64,000 bases of DNA from Corallococcus silvisoli (lineage in GTDB: Bacteria > Myxococcota > Myxococcia > Myxococcales > Myxococcaceae): positions 62,001 through 126,000 of the forward strand of contig NZ_JAAAPJ010000016.1 in NCBI RefSeq assembly GCF_009909145.1, in the 5' to 3' direction. The position numbers were made by a program, and so were the translations under genes. The notes under the pieces were generated by a model. That model did no database searches and was not told the origin of the DNA. It saw only the letters and a list, made by a program, of their open reading frames with translations. Positions 1-8,561 of the stretch are shown here, piece by piece (the first letter of the stretch is position 1; every line of letters starts with the position of its first letter).

Positions 1-354
1 GACGCCGCGCGGGACGATGAGCAGCTCTCCTTCTTCCAGGACGACGGTGCGCTCGCGCAGCTCCACACGCAGGGCGCCCCGGGTGACGAAGAACAGCGCA
101 TCCCCCGTGGGGTGCTGGCGCCAGGGCCCCACGCCGGTCAGCCGCACCAGATGCACGGGCTGGCCGTGGAGCATGCCCACGGGTCGGGCGGTGCCGGGGC
201 CGGACAGGCTGGTGGAGGCGTGGGCCAGGTTCACCTTCTCCACGAGGGGTGGGGCGGCCGGGGCCACTGTTGAACCGTTCGGGGCGCGACGGCGCGAGTC
301 CCAGCGAGGGGGACGGCCGCCAGCGAGAGGTGGGGTCCGGAGAATCGTGCTCAT
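1..354 (-). CDS. Cupin-domain protein (partial, C-terminus beyond window)
   Basis: The visible 118 codons end in a typical small cupin core: a conserved-looking segment GPWRQHPTGDALFFVTRG followed by a beta-rich stretch with EEGELLIVPRGV, matching the two cupin motifs around a metal-binding barrel. The gene runs off the left edge, so the second histidine motif is unseen. The ATG at 354 has an AGGAG about 11 nt upstream. A GTG at 243 (MEKVNLAHAST) begins exactly where cupins of this type usually start, so the first 37 Pro/Arg-rich residues may be a non-homologous extension or untranslated. The substrate cannot be told from the sequence. Confidence 0.75.
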   Translation of the reverse strand, partial: MSTILRTPPLAGGRPPRWDSRRRAPNGSTVAPAAPPLVEKVNLAHASTSLSGPGTARPVGMLHGQPVHLVRLTGVGPWRQHPTGDALFFVTRGALRVELRERTVVLEEGELLIVPRGV

Positions 355-791
355 GCGGACAGCGACTCCTTCAGGGGCGACGCGGTCCCACCCCTCTCAT
401 GGGTTGTCTTGCTTTCTGCCAGAGACAGGCACCGTGTTTCATCCCCCCTGCCTGGGGGCCGGTCCGGTATCCGACGGAAGCCGCCGGTAAGATAGGGTTT
501 GCCTGGGCGTTGTGCCCGCGGTGTCGCGAGAAAATCGAGTCCATCCGCTGCCCGCCGGGCTGCCCGCTCTGTCCGAGCCGTGGGGCGCGCGTGCTCGGCG
601 GCCACCGTCCCCGAGTGCGCCCCGGTCCGACCCCTCCCCCCGGGTGGGGGCCCTCCCGTGCTCCGCCATCCCCAGACATGAGGGGTCCCGGCACCGCCGC
701 GGGGCGCGTCCGGGAGATGACACGGGGGAGCCGTGGCTCAACGCGGGCTCCACCCTCCTGTGACCCAATCCCTTTCATCGAGGCAGCGACG
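355..791. promoter_or_regulatory. 437-bp intergenic region between divergent genes
   Basis: This stretch separates the leftward cupin gene from the rightward thioredoxin-like gene, so both promoters should lie here. It is very GC-rich and contains a self-complementary C5/G5 run near 633-650. I find no convincing -35/-10 pair and no coding signal; open frames across it look like chance high-GC frames. Confidence 0.4.
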
Positions 792-1139
792 ATGCGGCTC
801 GAGCACTTCACGGAGCGCAGCTTCCAGCAGCAGGTGCTGGCTTCGCGGCAGGTCGTCTTGATGTATTTCTGGGCGCGCTGGTGCCCCCCGGAGTACCGGT
901 TGATGGACGCCTGGGTGGAGTGCGTGGCGGCCCGGCACGGGGGCGCCTTGAAGGTGGTGAAGGTGGACGTGGAGGCGGACCTGGTCCTCTCCGACCGCTA
1001 CATCATCCGCGCGGTGCCCACGCTGCTGGTCTTCAAGGGCGGAGACATGGTGGACCGGGCCGTGGGGGCGATGACCCGGACCGCCATCCGGCGGATGCTG
1101 GAGGTGCATCTGCCGACTCCCGCTGTCACCCTGTTTTGA
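792..1139 (+). CDS. Thioredoxin-fold protein with degenerate active site
   Basis: This is a 115-residue protein of normal thioredoxin length. It has the beta-strand VVLMYFWARWC before the active site, the conserved DVE aspartate region, and the cis-proline segment AVPTLLVFKGG. The usual WCGPC is replaced by WCPPE, so the resolving cysteine is missing and ordinary dithiol-disulfide exchange is not possible. It could act as a monothiol binder, chaperone or adaptor. The ATG at 792 is placed directly before the first fold element; the ribosome site upstream (GAGG) is weak. There is no signal peptide, so it should be cytoplasmic. Confidence 0.8.
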   Translation: MRLEHFTERSFQQQVLASRQVVLMYFWARWCPPEYRLMDAWVECVAARHGGALKVVKVDVEADLVLSDRYIIRAVPTLLVFKGGDMVDRAVGAMTRTAIRRMLEVHLPTPAVTLF

Positions 1140-1189
1140 CAAGATGGTCAGTTAAAGCTTGTTTGGAATATATTGCCTGTTGCCGTCTG

Positions 1190-1486
1190 ATGACCGCCTT
1201 CCCCTTGGAAAGGCCGCGTCGGCAGCTGTCCTCGCTGTTCTCCTCCGGCGGGACGTTCCGGGGCGACACCAGCGGTGGCTGCGGTCTGGTGGCGGGCAAC
1301 CGCGGCACCAACTCCGCGAACGCGCCGTGGGGCTGGGACGACCAGAACGACGGACCCATCCTGCGAGGGGAGATCGCCAAGGACCCGGCGAAGCTCGCCG
1401 CGTACTACTTCAGTCCGTCGTCCCAGCTCTCGACGACGGACACGTTCAATCCCTTCCAGAACATCGGCGACCCGAACCAACCCTGA
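1190..1486 (+). pseudogene. Probable C-terminal remnant of a secreted protein
   Basis: The frame carries a protein-like segment with NAPWGWDDQNDGPILRGEIA and a following AAYYFSPSSQLSTTDTFNPF tail that looks like the ordered end of a larger extracellular protein, but nothing upstream supplies the rest. An ATG at 1190 could open a 98-residue product. The DNA just before it (1136-1180) is unusually AT-rich for this genome, which fits a deletion or insertion scar. I do not recognise the family with certainty. It may be a small real gene instead of a relic. Confidence 0.4.
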
Positions 1487-1521
1487 AGGCCTGGGATGGG
1501 AGGGTAGGATTGGAGCCCTCC

Positions 1522-2418
1522 ATGACACGCGCCCCTTCCTTCACCCTTCGTGAGTACCCCATCTGCGACGACGGTTGTGGCCCCTACGACATCACGACGG
1601 GGGCGGACGGGGCCCTCTGGTTCACGCTCGTCCATCACGGCCAGATTGGCCGGCTGACGACGGCGGGGCAGGTCACGCGCTTTGCTGTCGAAGGCGCGGA
1701 TGGACTGTCGCGGATCATCTCCGGGCCTGACGGCGCGCTGTGGTTCACCGAGTTCAAGAGCCACCGTGTTGGACGCATCACGCTGGATGGGAGCGTGAGC
1801 CGCTTCCCCATTCCCGGCGAGGGCGGCCCTTACGGACTCACGGTGGGTCCGGACGGCGCGCTCTGGTTCACGCTGATGCGCAACGACCGCATCGGCAGGC
1901 TCACGCCCGACGGAGACGTCCGCGAGTACCGCCTCCCCACCACCGGTGGATATCCGTCCGCCATCGTCACGGGGGCGGATGGGGCCCTCTGGTTCACCCT
2001 CAACCAGACGAACGCTCTCGGCAGGATGAGCCTGGACGGCACCGTCCGCCTCTTCCCGCTCCCGACCCCCGGCGCGGCTCCCGTCGGCGCGACCGCGGGG
2101 TCGGATGCCATCTGGTTCGTCGAAATCATGGCGGGGCAGTTGGGCCGCATGGCCCTGGATGGAACGGTGACGGAGTTCCCCCTGCCTCATCGCGACGCGA
2201 AACCCCACGCCATCGTGGCCGGCGGGGACGGAACGTTCTGGTTCACCGAATGGGGTGGTAACCGTGTTGGCAGCATCACCGGAGCAGGGGTCATCCAGCT
2301 GTATGACCTTCCGACGCCCGCGTCCGAACCGCATGGCCTGACGCTGGGCCCGGATGGCGCGGTGTGGATTGCCTTGGAGAAGGGGCGGGTGGCGCGTCTG
2401 GAACCGCTGCTTCCATGA
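1522..2418 (+). CDS. vgb: Virginiamycin B lyase (streptogramin lyase)
   Basis: This 298-residue protein forms a seven-bladed propeller: the blade signature GPDGALWFTE...RVGRIT recurs about every 42 residues. The segment APVGATAGSDAIWFVEIMAG and the histidines in KPHAIVAG and EPHGLTLG align with the active-site region I know from staphylococcal Vgb, which linearises type B streptogramins by elimination with Mg2+. Length matches the family (about 295). The ATG at 1522 follows GGAG by 6 nt. In a soil predator this may be self-protection or response to competitor antibiotics; related propellers also serve other lactone ligands, so substrate is inferred. Confidence 0.88.
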   Translation: MTRAPSFTLREYPICDDGCGPYDITTGADGALWFTLVHHGQIGRLTTAGQVTRFAVEGADGLSRIISGPDGALWFTEFKSHRVGRITLDGSVSRFPIPGEGGPYGLTVGPDGALWFTLMRNDRIGRLTPDGDVREYRLPTTGGYPSAIVTGADGALWFTLNQTNALGRMSLDGTVRLFPLPTPGAAPVGATAGSDAIWFVEIMAGQLGRMALDGTVTEFPLPHRDAKPHAIVAGGDGTFWFTEWGGNRVGSITGAGVIQLYDLPTPASEPHGLTLGPDGAVWIALEKGRVARLEPLLP

Positions 2419-2466
2419 GGTGGACCCAGACGTCGGCTTTCGGCCTGGTGCAACCCACACGCGGGC

Positions 2467-3054
2467 GTGTTCGCGCCCCTGGTGAGCCGAGCCTTCTCGG
2501 AGGCGGCGCTGCTGGGGGCGTCGCAGGCGGGCTTCCGGTTGTCGGCCGTGCGGGAGGTGAGCGCGGTGGCGGTGGTGGGCGGCGGGGTGGAGGTGACGCT
2601 CGCGTCCACGGCGGTGGCGATGGCGGCCCAGAGTGGGGGTGGAGGGCTGCCGTCAGCAGGAGGCCCGGGCAAGTGGGTGCAGGTGAACGAGTCGATGTCC
2701 GAGCGCGCTCGCGCGTATCAGGCCCAGGTGACGGGAGCGCCGGAGGGTTCCGCGTACCGGCTTCAAGAGGGCGACACGGTGGTGGACTTCGACGGCTTCG
2801 ACCCGGTGGAGAACGTGCTGCTGGAGGCCAAGGGGCCGGGCTATGAGAGGTTCCTCAAAGCGGACATGACGATGAAGGACTTCTACCGGGGCTTCGGAAG
2901 GATGCTGGATCAGGCCCGCCGTCAATCCAGGCTGGCGAACGACACGCGCATCCGTTGGAATGTGGCGGAGAAGCGCTTCGCTGACTTCCTCCGTGAGGCC
3001 TTCCAGAACGAAGGACTCAGCATTGAAGTCGTACAGGTCTCGCCAGCTCGCTGA
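2467..3054 (+). CDS. Tox-REase-5 nuclease toxin module, N-terminally short
   Basis: The C-terminal 125 residues form a restriction-endonuclease-fold toxin domain with the catalytic-type sequence VVDFDGFDPVENVLLEAKGPGY (acidic residue, then E-x-K). The first 65 residues are low complexity and resemble the interior of longer myxobacterial toxin proteins; there is no signal peptide, lipobox or delivery domain. A GTG at 2467 is the earliest plausible start, with only 48 nt between it and the vgb stop, and the frame is continuous with vgb apart from that stop. The Imm52 gene follows 14 nt later, fitting a toxin-immunity cassette. Whether it is still expressed or deliverable is uncertain. Confidence 0.75.
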   Translation: MFAPLVSRAFSEAALLGASQAGFRLSAVREVSAVAVVGGGVEVTLASTAVAMAAQSGGGGLPSAGGPGKWVQVNESMSERARAYQAQVTGAPEGSAYRLQEGDTVVDFDGFDPVENVLLEAKGPGYERFLKADMTMKDFYRGFGRMLDQARRQSRLANDTRIRWNVAEKRFADFLREAFQNEGLSIEVVQVSPAR

Positions 3055-3068
3055 AGGAGTGTCTGTTC

Positions 3069-3791
3069 GTGATGGAGACGTACTACGCGGGCAGTTACTG
3101 GCTGGCTCGACAGGAGTCCATTGAAGCGTGCGCGCAGCGCCTGGAGTCCTTCCTTCGAGGGATGTCACCCCTGGAGCCCACCTGGAGTCGTTGGTACGAA
3201 GCGGCTGCCACCTTCCAGAAGGCCCGGAAACAGCAGCTTTCACCCGATGCATCGACGTTGGCGAAGCTCCTCGGCAAGAAGAGCAACCGGTTCGGTGACG
3301 ATTCCAGCTTCTGGCTTTGGGCTGGTGAGACATCGGAAGAAACCTCGGGGGTCAACGGCCACTGTGGGAGCTCTTCCGCCCGCGTGAGTTCCGTCTGCCT
3401 TCTCAATCCCCTCAGCCAGGGCGAGGTAGCGGAGCGGGTCCTGAAGGCTCACGTCCTGACTGGCGTGGTGCGCGCCATGGCGCTCGCATGGGAGCCAGAG
3501 TTTGGCATCGCCACCTCCCATGAGCACCGGAACCTCATCGTGGCCGAGCAGTTCCCCAAGCTCGGGACCTACGTCGGCTGGGTCATGTACTTCGCCGACT
3601 CCCGTGGCCCCGTGCCTCCGCTCCCCGCCCCCGTGCAGGTGGAACACATCCCGGACCGGGGCACGCTCATCACCCTCACACCCGAGAAGTTCACCGTCTC
3701 CAACCCAGCCCACGTCGCGCTCGCCGAGGACGTCCAGGCGCGCCTCCAGGACGCGGGCCTGCTCACGCCCCTGCGCCCCTGGGGGACCTGA
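3069..3791 (+). CDS. Imm52-family immunity protein
   Basis: This 240-residue cytoplasmic protein starts METYYAGSYWLARQESIEAC and contains HCGSSS, VVRAMALAWEPEFGIATS, and GTLITLTPEKFTVSNPAHV, the hallmarks I associate with Imm52, the partner of Tox-REase-5 toxins. GTG at 3069 lies 9 nt after AAGGAG; an ATG one codon later is an alternative. It should bind and neutralise the nuclease encoded just upstream. It is complete while its toxin looks truncated, which is common where immunity is kept after the toxin decays or is swapped. Confidence 0.85.
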   Translation: MMETYYAGSYWLARQESIEACAQRLESFLRGMSPLEPTWSRWYEAAATFQKARKQQLSPDASTLAKLLGKKSNRFGDDSSFWLWAGETSEETSGVNGHCGSSSARVSSVCLLNPLSQGEVAERVLKAHVLTGVVRAMALAWEPEFGIATSHEHRNLIVAEQFPKLGTYVGWVMYFADSRGPVPPLPAPVQVEHIPDRGTLITLTPEKFTVSNPAHVALAEDVQARLQDAGLLTPLRPWGT

Positions 3792-3849
3792 TCACAGCTC
3801 CGTCCGTGGGCGCTGGAGCGACGTCCCCTCGCGCCCGCTGGCGTGAGCG

Positions 3850-4791
3850 TCAGTCCGGATAGAAGAGCGGATCGCGCGTGGCCACGAACGAAGAGATGGC
3901 GTGCGCCACCTCCGCCGGCAGCGTGGTGAACTGCACGCCCACGCCAGGCATCAGGTCCGGCGTGCGGTCATTGCCATCGCGAGCCCAGCGCACCACGCCG
4001 TTCACCGTCAGGGGCCGGCCTCCCGGAAGCGTGAAGTCCAGCTCCACCGCCGTGCCTCGCGGCACCGCCTCCACCGTGGCGATGAAGATGCCTCCCTCGC
4101 TGATGTCCATGGAGAAGCCGGTGAAGAAGTTGGAGTCGCTGCGCGTGTCGATGCTCGTGTGCATCCGCACCCGGCCCGCCTTCCGCGCCTCGCTCTTCGC
4201 TGGAGTCGACGCCACCGGCGCCTGCGCGACCGCCCGCTCGGAGCGGGCCGGGGTGTCCGGCGTCGCCTTCGTTCGGGAGGCCAGACCCGGGGGCGGGGCG
4301 GCCTTCACGGACTCCGCTTCCGCCTGCCGGCGAGCCTTCGCCTCGGCTTCGGCGCGGGCCTTCGCGGCGGCCTCCGCGCGCTTCAGGTCGGACTCGGCGT
4401 CCGTCAGCGCCTTGACCACCCGGGCGGCGTCCTCCTGCTGCACGCGCAGCGCGGACTGGAGGTCCAGCCCGGCCTGCCGCCGCGTGTCCAGAGCGGCCTC
4501 ACGCGCGTCCAGGGCCTTCTCGCGCAGGCGCTCCAGCTCCGGGGCCGGTTCGGGGGACTCGGTGTCCTCCAGGCGCATGGCCCACTGGGACAGGCGCGAA
4601 TCCCCGGCGTGCTCCGGCCGGGACAGCGCCTGCCGGGCGCGGGCCAGCCGTTCGCTCAGCGCGGCCGCGTCGGTGGTGGCGCGGGCCACCTGCTCGGCGA
4701 GCTGCGCTTCCAGCCGGGCCATGTCGGCTTCGGCGCGCGCCAGCTCGGCTTCCCGGGAGGAGGTCCGGGGGGTGGGGGGCAGGGCACTCAT
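3850..4791 (-). CDS. Coiled-coil protein with C-terminal PilZ domain
   Basis: Residues about 10-165 are a long charged coiled coil rich in Ala, Arg and Glu; residues about 165-200 form a Pro/Ala linker; residues about 205-310 form a PilZ domain of the myxobacterial subtype with RVRMHTSIDTRSDSNFFTGF and DISEGGIFIAT. The canonical RxxxR c-di-GMP motif is not clear, whereas DxSxGG is present, so nucleotide binding is uncertain. The protein is probably cytoplasmic and linked to motility or envelope control. It lies 73 bp upstream of rtcB on the same strand. Confidence 0.85.
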   Translation of the reverse strand: MSALPPTPRTSSREAELARAEADMARLEAQLAEQVARATTDAAALSERLARARQALSRPEHAGDSRLSQWAMRLEDTESPEPAPELERLREKALDAREAALDTRRQAGLDLQSALRVQQEDAARVVKALTDAESDLKRAEAAAKARAEAEAKARRQAEAESVKAAPPPGLASRTKATPDTPARSERAVAQAPVASTPAKSEARKAGRVRMHTSIDTRSDSNFFTGFSMDISEGGIFIATVEAVPRGTAVELDFTLPGGRPLTVNGVVRWARDGNDRTPDLMPGVGVQFTTLPAEVAHAISSFVATRDPLFYPD

Positions 4792-4864
4792 CGGTCGGGC
4801 TCCAGGCGGGCGCCCACTCTAGCGCCGCCCGGCCTCCCCCACGAGCCCCCCACGGGGCACCCCC

Positions 4865-6220
4865 TCAGTCCGCGCCCTTGATGCAGGCCACCGGCTTGAG
4901 GCGGTGGGCCACCCGGGCGAGCCCCGCCAGCTCCACCGTCTCCAGCACGTCGTCCAGGTTCTTGTAGCAGGGCCCGGACTCGTCCAGCGGCGTGGTGCGG
5001 GTGTTGAGCAGGATGCCCGCCTCCTCCATGCGCCGGTCCGTCTCCTCTTGCTGGAGCTGCCGGCGCGCGGCGGCCCGCGACAGCCGCCGGCCGGAGCCGT
5101 GGTTCACCGAGTAGATGGACTTCTCCGCGCCGGGTTCGGCGAAGAGGATGGCGCTGCCCGTCTCCATGGAGCCGGGGATGAGGATGGGGTGGCCGGTGGC
5201 CTCCCACGTCGTGCCCTTGAGGGCCGGGTGGCCCGCGGGGAAGGCCCGCGTGGCGCCCTTGCGCGCGACGAACTTCCCGGCCTCGCGCTGGATGAGGTTG
5301 TGGGAGATCTCGTAGTAGATGCTCGCGGTGCCGCCGAACACGTCCTCGAGCGCGCCGCACACGGCCTCGCCGATGAGCAGGCGGTTGGCCACGGCGAAGT
5401 TGGCCGCCATGTTGTGCAGGTTCCAGTACTGGCGGCCCAGGGTGCTGTCCGCGTCCATCCAGACGAAGTCCTCGCTGCGGCTCTTGAGGCCCAGCGCCGC
5501 GGCGCCCTCCACGAAGAAGTGCTTCGCGATGTTCCAGCCGAAGCCCCGGCTGCCCGTGTGGAGCATCACCCAGACGCGGCCCTGCTCATCCACCTGCATC
5601 TCGGTGAAGTGGTTGCCGCCGCCCAGGCTGCCCAGCTGCCCGCGCTTGTCGTAGGCGCGGACCGGGATGTCCACGCCGGTGTCCTCCACGGGGATGAAGT
5701 CGCGCTCGGTGACGGAGTGGCCCCGGCCCAGGGCCTTGGCGCCGTGGCGCAGGACCTCCTTCACGGTGGGCTCGCTGAGCCTGCGCTGCTTGCGCGCGCG
5801 GGTGGCGCCCACGCCCACGGCGATGCGCTCGGTCACTTCGTTGATCCACTGGCGGCGCTTCGCGGGGTCCGCGACGTCCTCCACGGTGAGGGAGGTCTGG
5901 AGCTGCACCATGCCGCAGCCGATGTCATAGCCGGCGGCGGTGGGCAGCAGCGTGCCGTCCGTCTCCACGATGGTGCCAATGGGGACGCCGTAGCCCACGT
6001 GGCAGTCGGGCGTGACGGCGACGCGGCTGACGCCGGGGAAGGTGGCGGCGTTGACGACCTGGTCGAAGACCGCGTCCTCCAGGCCGGGGGACTCCGGGCC
6101 TCCCTCGCCCCAGAGGAGCTTGTCGGAGAGGAACAGGTCCGCGTGCACGCGCATCGTCTTCGTGCGTGGCAGGACGTAGTGGCCCTCGGAGACCTTTTCC
6201 AGATGTTGCTTCCAGCTCAT
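4865..6220 (-). CDS. rtcB: RNA-splicing ligase RtcB
   Basis: The 451-residue protein joins RNA 2',3'-cyclic phosphate or 3'-phosphate ends to 5'-OH ends using GTP and Mn2+. Visible family motifs are GYDIGCGM (metal-binding Cys), SLGGGNHFTE, HTGSRGFG, and NHGSGRRLSR, whose histidine is the expected guanylylated residue. Length is normal for bacterial RtcB. ATG at 6220 precedes SWKQHLEKV; upstream codons up to 6535 are low-quality and discarded. No rtcA or RtcR regulator lies beside it. Another RNA-end-processing type gene occurs at 30.6 kb but is not linked. Confidence 0.95.
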   Translation of the reverse strand: MSWKQHLEKVSEGHYVLPRTKTMRVHADLFLSDKLLWGEGGPESPGLEDAVFDQVVNAATFPGVSRVAVTPDCHVGYGVPIGTIVETDGTLLPTAAGYDIGCGMVQLQTSLTVEDVADPAKRRQWINEVTERIAVGVGATRARKQRRLSEPTVKEVLRHGAKALGRGHSVTERDFIPVEDTGVDIPVRAYDKRGQLGSLGGGNHFTEMQVDEQGRVWVMLHTGSRGFGWNIAKHFFVEGAAALGLKSRSEDFVWMDADSTLGRQYWNLHNMAANFAVANRLLIGEAVCGALEDVFGGTASIYYEISHNLIQREAGKFVARKGATRAFPAGHPALKGTTWEATGHPILIPGSMETGSAILFAEPGAEKSIYSVNHGSGRRLSRAAARRQLQQEETDRRMEEAGILLNTRTTPLDESGPCYKNLDDVLETVELAGLARVAHRLKPVACIKGAD

Positions 6221-6455
6221 GGCGGACGACCCCAGGTGGATGAACCCGCGGCAGGGACGGAGCCCTCCGTCATACCTGACGGTGCCGGGTTCCAGACACC
6301 TGGACGGCTGCCTGCCCGGCGGATGCGGGGGGAAATCCGGGCGGGGAGGATGAGGGAACAGTCGGAAGTGCACGGACGGGCATTCAGACAAGCCTGGGAC
6401 TTGCGGTAGCCGATCTGGATTCCCATTTCTGCTGCGTGCATCAAGGGGGTGGGCG

Positions 6456-6737
6456 ATGGGGCTTCTGACGGGGATGGTGCTGGCGGTGGCGTTGCAGGCG
6501 GGGCCGGTGGAGATGACCGCGGCCCCGGTGTTCAATCCTTCGCTGTGCGCGAAGAAGCGCGTGGACCCATGCGGATGCCATCACGTGTACGGCATCCGGC
6601 ACTGCCACCAGAATCGCAAGAGCAACCACTGCGAGGCGCAGGTCCGCGCGGAGGAGCCGGACGCGGAGCAGGAGACCGCGGAGGCCGTCAATCCACTGCA
6701 GAGCCTCATTGATCCGAACAAGTCCGTGTCCATGTAG
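6456..6737 (+). CDS. Small exported Cys/His-rich protein
   Basis: The product is 93 residues with a short hydrophobic N-terminus (GLLTGMVLAVALQAG) that may be a signal peptide. The body contains CAKKRVDPCGCHHVYGIRHCH and a later Cys, arranged like a metal- or disulfide-stabilised knot, followed by an acidic tail. It sits divergently from rtcB across a 235-bp promoter region. I do not recognise a named family. The high density of conserved-type residues makes it more likely a real gene than a chance frame. Confidence 0.6.
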   Translation: MGLLTGMVLAVALQAGPVEMTAAPVFNPSLCAKKRVDPCGCHHVYGIRHCHQNRKSNHCEAQVRAEEPDAEQETAEAVNPLQSLIDPNKSVSM

Positions 6738-7026
6738 GGCGCGCTGTTCAGGACGGGGCAGGAATCCGGGCGTCCTTCCCAAGGTGGGGGAGGGCGCCTC
6801 GGTGCGTGGTGCTGGCCATCCTGGATCGAGCGCCCAGGTGCCGCGCTCCCCCGTGGTTCAGGGCCATGCGCGCGTCGAGAGCCCCGCGCCTTGAGCAACA
6901 AGGAAATCCACCGCCCAGTCCGCATGCGAAGTCCCCCCATGAGCCTCAAGAGGGACCCCCGTGAACACGCAATGCCAGACGCCGGGGGGCACCGCCGCGA
7001 TCCGGGCGGCGGCGTGACACCACCGC

Positions 7027-8220
7027 TCAATACGCCGCGGACGGATCTTCAGGCAGGGCCTCCGAACGGGTCACCTGCAGGTCGCTGTCCGAGCGGATGA
7101 TGACCCAGCGCGCATGGGGCGACACGCGCAGCGCGACCACGTTCGGCGCCAGGCGGCGCATCTCCGGCCGGTAGGCCGGCGCGGCCAGGGGCGGCTCCGT
7201 CTGCGGGGACGCATGCGGAGGGGAGGTGGGGACGGCTGCCGGAGGCGGCGTCGGCAGGGCCTCTGGAGCCCGGTTCAGCAGCGCGATGACCTTCACGGTG
7301 GGACGCTCCGGTGGGAGGGCGGGCTTCGTCACCAGCGTGGTCGGCTCCGCCGCGGACGTCAGTGCACCCGGAGGGCTTCGCGGCAGTGCGGGCAAGGCCA
7401 GCGGAGCGCCGGGCAGGGCTTTCTGCGGCGCATGCCCCCGCTCGCGCGCGTCGACTGGCGCCGCGACGGAGCTCGAGCCCTGCACGCCCGTGTCGTTGGC
7501 CGCGCGTGATGGCTTCGCGGAGGGCTTCGACGCGGTGTGCGCGACCGCGGCGGCGCTCGCCACCGAGCGCGCCAAGGTCTCCGTCGCCGAGCGCGGCGCG
7601 CTCACGGCCGCTCCCGTGGGACGGGGCTGGGGCAGGACCGCGTCCCGGCCCGGCCCCGAGCCGAGCCCCGGAGTCCTCGCCGCCGCGCCGCGCGCCCCTT
7701 GGAGGTTCACGGGGCGGATGGACGGCGCCACGGGCCGCGCATCCGTCAGCGTCGGCTCCTGCGCGGCGCTGAGCACGAAGGGAGGCGGCGGTGTCGGGGG
7801 CACGCTCCGGACCCGCGCGGGCGGCGGTGTCGGCGGCGGCAGCCGGTCGAAGCAGTAGAGCTGTTCATCCTCCAGCGCCGTCGACGGCGCCGCGCCCTGG
7901 CCCAGCCGCACCACCTCCAGTTGCAGCACCGGGTCGCGCGGATCCAACTCCAGCGCGGCCTTCAGCGCGCCCCTCGCGCGGGATTCACAACCCAGTGACA
8001 ACAGCACCTGCGCTGCTTCACGGTACGCGGAGATCGCCTGCGTCCGCTGTCCCGCGCGCCGGCAGGCCTCCGCCAGCCGGACGCGTACATTCGCGTCGCG
8101 GGGCAGCAGCTTCGCCAGCTGCGCGTACGTTTCCACGCACTGCGCATACCTGCCCCGCTGGTACAGCGCGTGAGCGGATTCCTTCAACTCCCGCAGCTTC
8201 GTCGACTCGCGCTCGCTCAT
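7027..8220 (-). CDS. TPR protein with long proline-rich tail
   Basis: Residues 1-100 contain at least two tetratricopeptide repeats (ALYQRGRYAQCVETYAQLAKLLP and the following two helix pairs ending ALKAALELDPRDP). The remaining roughly 290 residues are Pro/Ala/Ser-rich and look disordered, ending in a short ordered segment, PNVVALRVSPHARWVIIRSDSDLQV. This architecture suggests a scaffold or adaptor; no enzyme motif is seen. ATG at 8220 is chosen because homologous-looking helices start there. Confidence 0.8.
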   Translation of the reverse strand: MSERESTKLRELKESAHALYQRGRYAQCVETYAQLAKLLPRDANVRVRLAEACRRAGQRTQAISAYREAAQVLLSLGCESRARGALKAALELDPRDPVLQLEVVRLGQGAAPSTALEDEQLYCFDRLPPPTPPPARVRSVPPTPPPPFVLSAAQEPTLTDARPVAPSIRPVNLQGARGAAARTPGLGSGPGRDAVLPQPRPTGAAVSAPRSATETLARSVASAAAVAHTASKPSAKPSRAANDTGVQGSSSVAAPVDARERGHAPQKALPGAPLALPALPRSPPGALTSAAEPTTLVTKPALPPERPTVKVIALLNRAPEALPTPPPAAVPTSPPHASPQTEPPLAAPAYRPEMRRLAPNVVALRVSPHARWVIIRSDSDLQVTRSEALPEDPSAAY

Positions 8221-8561
8221 GAGACGGCCCCCGCGTCGGTGCTGTGACCGGGAGCTAGCAGGCGACGTGCCGTGTGCTTCTGATGAGCGCTCGCGTTCAG
8301 TGCCTCGCGCCCACCGCACCCCCGGGCCGCAACGCCTGTCCTCCACCCGGCGGACCCCGAGGCTGATCACCGTGCGCCCGTGCACGCTGTCGGGTGAATG
8401 ACTCCGCAGCGACCCTGTAGAAAAGGGAGTGGCGCTGTAACAACACCAGTACGGCATTCCGCGTTCTCAACGGATGACGCGACACTCCAGGGACGTCGGA
8501 TGCGCACGCATGCGACGCTGGTCTCACTCCGATTCCACGGAGACACGTGGAGGTAGTACCC
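8221..8561. promoter_or_regulatory. 341-bp divergent intergenic region
   Basis: The region holds the promoters of the leftward TPR gene and the rightward pilus-N-domain gene. Near 8405-8460 it becomes locally less GC-rich (GTAGAAAAGGGAGTGG and TAACAACACC), a plausible promoter area for the rightward gene. No gene or clear repeat is seen. Confidence 0.35.

Noticed and set aside
1136..1141. TTGACA as a -35 element
   Set aside because: It overlaps the thioredoxin stop and the nearest TATATT is 27 nt away, too far for a normal promoter.
6738..7026. Possible gene in the 289-bp gap after the small Cys-rich protein
   Set aside because: No start, ribosome site or coherent codon bias; simple convergent spacer.
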